Shown: in pieces, positions 5,915 to 6,212 of the stretch
Layout: each line of letters begins with the position of its first letter
Numbering within the stretch: position 1 is the first letter of the stretch
Assembly (NCBI GenBank): GCA_027298165.1
Contig: JAPUGN010000118.1
Location: 1-6,212, forward strand
Source of the DNA: Nitrospinota bacterium
GTDB taxonomy: Bacteria; Nitrospinota; Nitrospinia; Nitrospinales; Nitrospinaceae
Length of the DNA stretch: 6,212 nt
Direction of reading: 5' to 3'
The notes under the pieces: generated by a model
The model's input: the letters and a program-made list of their open reading frames with translations, nothing else
Databases searched by the model: none
Told to the model about the DNA's origin: nothing
Program-made: the position numbers and the translations under genes

Positions 5915-5945
5915 TACCGAGGAGGACCGGTGTATCATTGGAAAT
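5907..5945. repeat. Inverted repeat ATTTCCAAT / ATTGGAAAT, operator-like
   Basis: Two perfect 9-base inverted arms lie at 5907-5915 and 5937-5945, with centres 30 bases apart, about three helical turns. The left arm overlaps the -35 region of the 281-residue gene. An inner pair, ACCG (5916-5919) and CGGT (5928-5931), could extend it into a hairpin with the loop AGGAGGAC. It may be a regulator-binding site or an RNA hairpin; the sequence alone does not decide. Confidence 0.5.
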
Positions 5946-5983
5946 ATACAGATTTTTGAATCCAAACCCTTATATATAACGTC

Positions 5984-6004
5984 CTTAAAGGAAAGACCTT
6001 TAAG
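5984..6004. repeat. Perfect 8-base inverted repeat
   Basis: CTTAAAGG and CCTTTAAG flank the 5-base loop AAAGA. There is no T-run on the plus side and only a mixed AT stretch on the other, so a terminator is unlikely. It lies midway in the 5850-6120 intergenic region and may be a binding site. Confidence 0.45.
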
Positions 6005-6082
6005 TTCCGACCGGCAATCCCTGAAATTCAGTCTCTTTACATATAGTTGGTGAGTGAGGACCGGGGAAGTTCTTGATTATTT

Positions 6083-6124
6083 ATGAAAAAAATCACTTTT
6101 GAAAAGCCCTGGGTCAAAAAATGA
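6083..6124 (+). other. Possible 13-codon ORF overlapping the next start (ATGA)
   Basis: ATG at 6083 opens a frame encoding MKKITFEKPWVKK, ending in TGA at 6122-6124. The stop overlaps the ATG at 6121 in the four-base ATGA arrangement typical of coupled genes. A purine-rich GGGGAAG (6063-6069) lies 13 bases upstream, further than usual. A run of six A (6116-6121) sits at the junction, and one extra A would join this frame to the following one. It may be a leader peptide, the true N-terminus of the next gene, or chance. Confidence 0.3.
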
Positions 6125-6212
6125 AGCATGATATTACAAGTCTAAGCCGCATTTTGTCAAGGAAAATGAAGGCCCTTTTCTTAGGGGTTTCAATCCTTAT
6201 TTTGGGGCTTGC
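6121..6212 (+). CDS. N-terminus of an exported or membrane protein (cut by the right edge)
   Basis: Only about 30 codons are visible. From the ATG at 6121 the product starts MKHDITSLSRILSRK and continues with MKALFLGVSILILGLA. The second part is a good Sec signal peptide or membrane anchor: a lysine followed by an uninterrupted hydrophobic core. Two starts are possible. The ATG at 6121 overlaps the stop of a 13-codon frame; the ATG at 6166 follows AAGGA (6159-6163) at a short spacing and would give the more classical signal peptide. An in-frame TGA at 6100-6102 prevents any much longer version. It is transcribed away from the 281-residue gene. The mature protein lies beyond the window, so function is unknown. 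Confidence 0.6.
   Translation, partial: MKHDITSLSRILSRKMKALFLGVSILILGL

Larger units (their letters stand above)
5850..6120. other. Intergenic region, 271 bases, with several repeats
   Basis: No gene longer than a few codons is evident. It contains the promoter and ribosome binding site of the 281-residue gene, inverted repeats at 5907-5945 and 5984-6004, the palindromes TTATATATAA (5970-5979) and CTGAAATTCAG (6021-6031), and two copies of GAGGACCGG (5922-5930 and 6056-6064). A possible 13-codon ORF sits at 6083-6124. I found no convincing plus-strand promoter for the gene starting at the right edge. Confidence 0.6.

Noticed and set aside
1..6212. Mobile element, CRISPR array, tRNA or toxin-antitoxin pair
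   Set aside because: I found no transposase or integrase motifs, no spaced direct repeats, no tRNA-like cloverleaf and no small paired genes of that type.

Overview
The window reads as ordinary chromosomal DNA of a Gram-negative bacterium, with G+C near half, tightly packed genes, overlapping start and stop codons, and a LapA-domain inner-membrane protein. The gene mix (agmatine pathway, PhyH-type dioxygenase, acidic coiled-coil membrane protein) makes me think of Nitrospinota or a deltaproteobacterium-like lineage. That is a low-confidence impression from style, not a match. I see no insertion sequence, tRNA, rRNA, CRISPR array or phage gene.

Left block (1-1650, minus strand): the N-terminal 425 codons of mfd, the transcription-repair coupling factor, run off the left edge. 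They are preceded by an uncharacterised 124-residue gene whose TGA stop overlaps the mfd ATG (TGATG). The 232-base gap 1651-1882 carries back-to-back candidate promoters and a large imperfect hairpin in the leader of the 124-residue gene and mfd.

Middle block (1883-3818, plus strand): a two-gene operon, aguB then aguA, with an 11-base overlap. AguA (agmatine deiminase) turns agmatine into N-carbamoylputrescine and AguB (N-carbamoylputrescine amidase) turns that into putrescine, so the block completes the arginine decarboxylase route to putrescine. The arginine decarboxylase is not in the window.

Right block (3828-5849, minus strand): transcription runs from a 281-residue single-pass membrane protein with a coiled coil and a very acidic C-terminus, through a Rho-independent terminator, to a small LapA-domain membrane protein and, 8 bases later, a PhyH-family Fe(II)/2-oxoglutarate dioxygenase. 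The dioxygenase and aguA end tail to tail with 9 bases between them.

Right edge (5850-6212): a structured intergenic region with several inverted repeats and a perfect TATAAT for the 281-residue gene. It is followed by a possible 13-codon ORF and the first codons of a plus-strand gene that begins with a secretion signal.

No dramatic new system is evident. The items most worth a second look are the 281-residue acidic membrane protein with an operator-like repeat at its promoter, the PhnY-like dioxygenase coupled to a LapA-like gene, the hairpin leader upstream of mfd, and the homopolymer/ATGA junction at the right edge.
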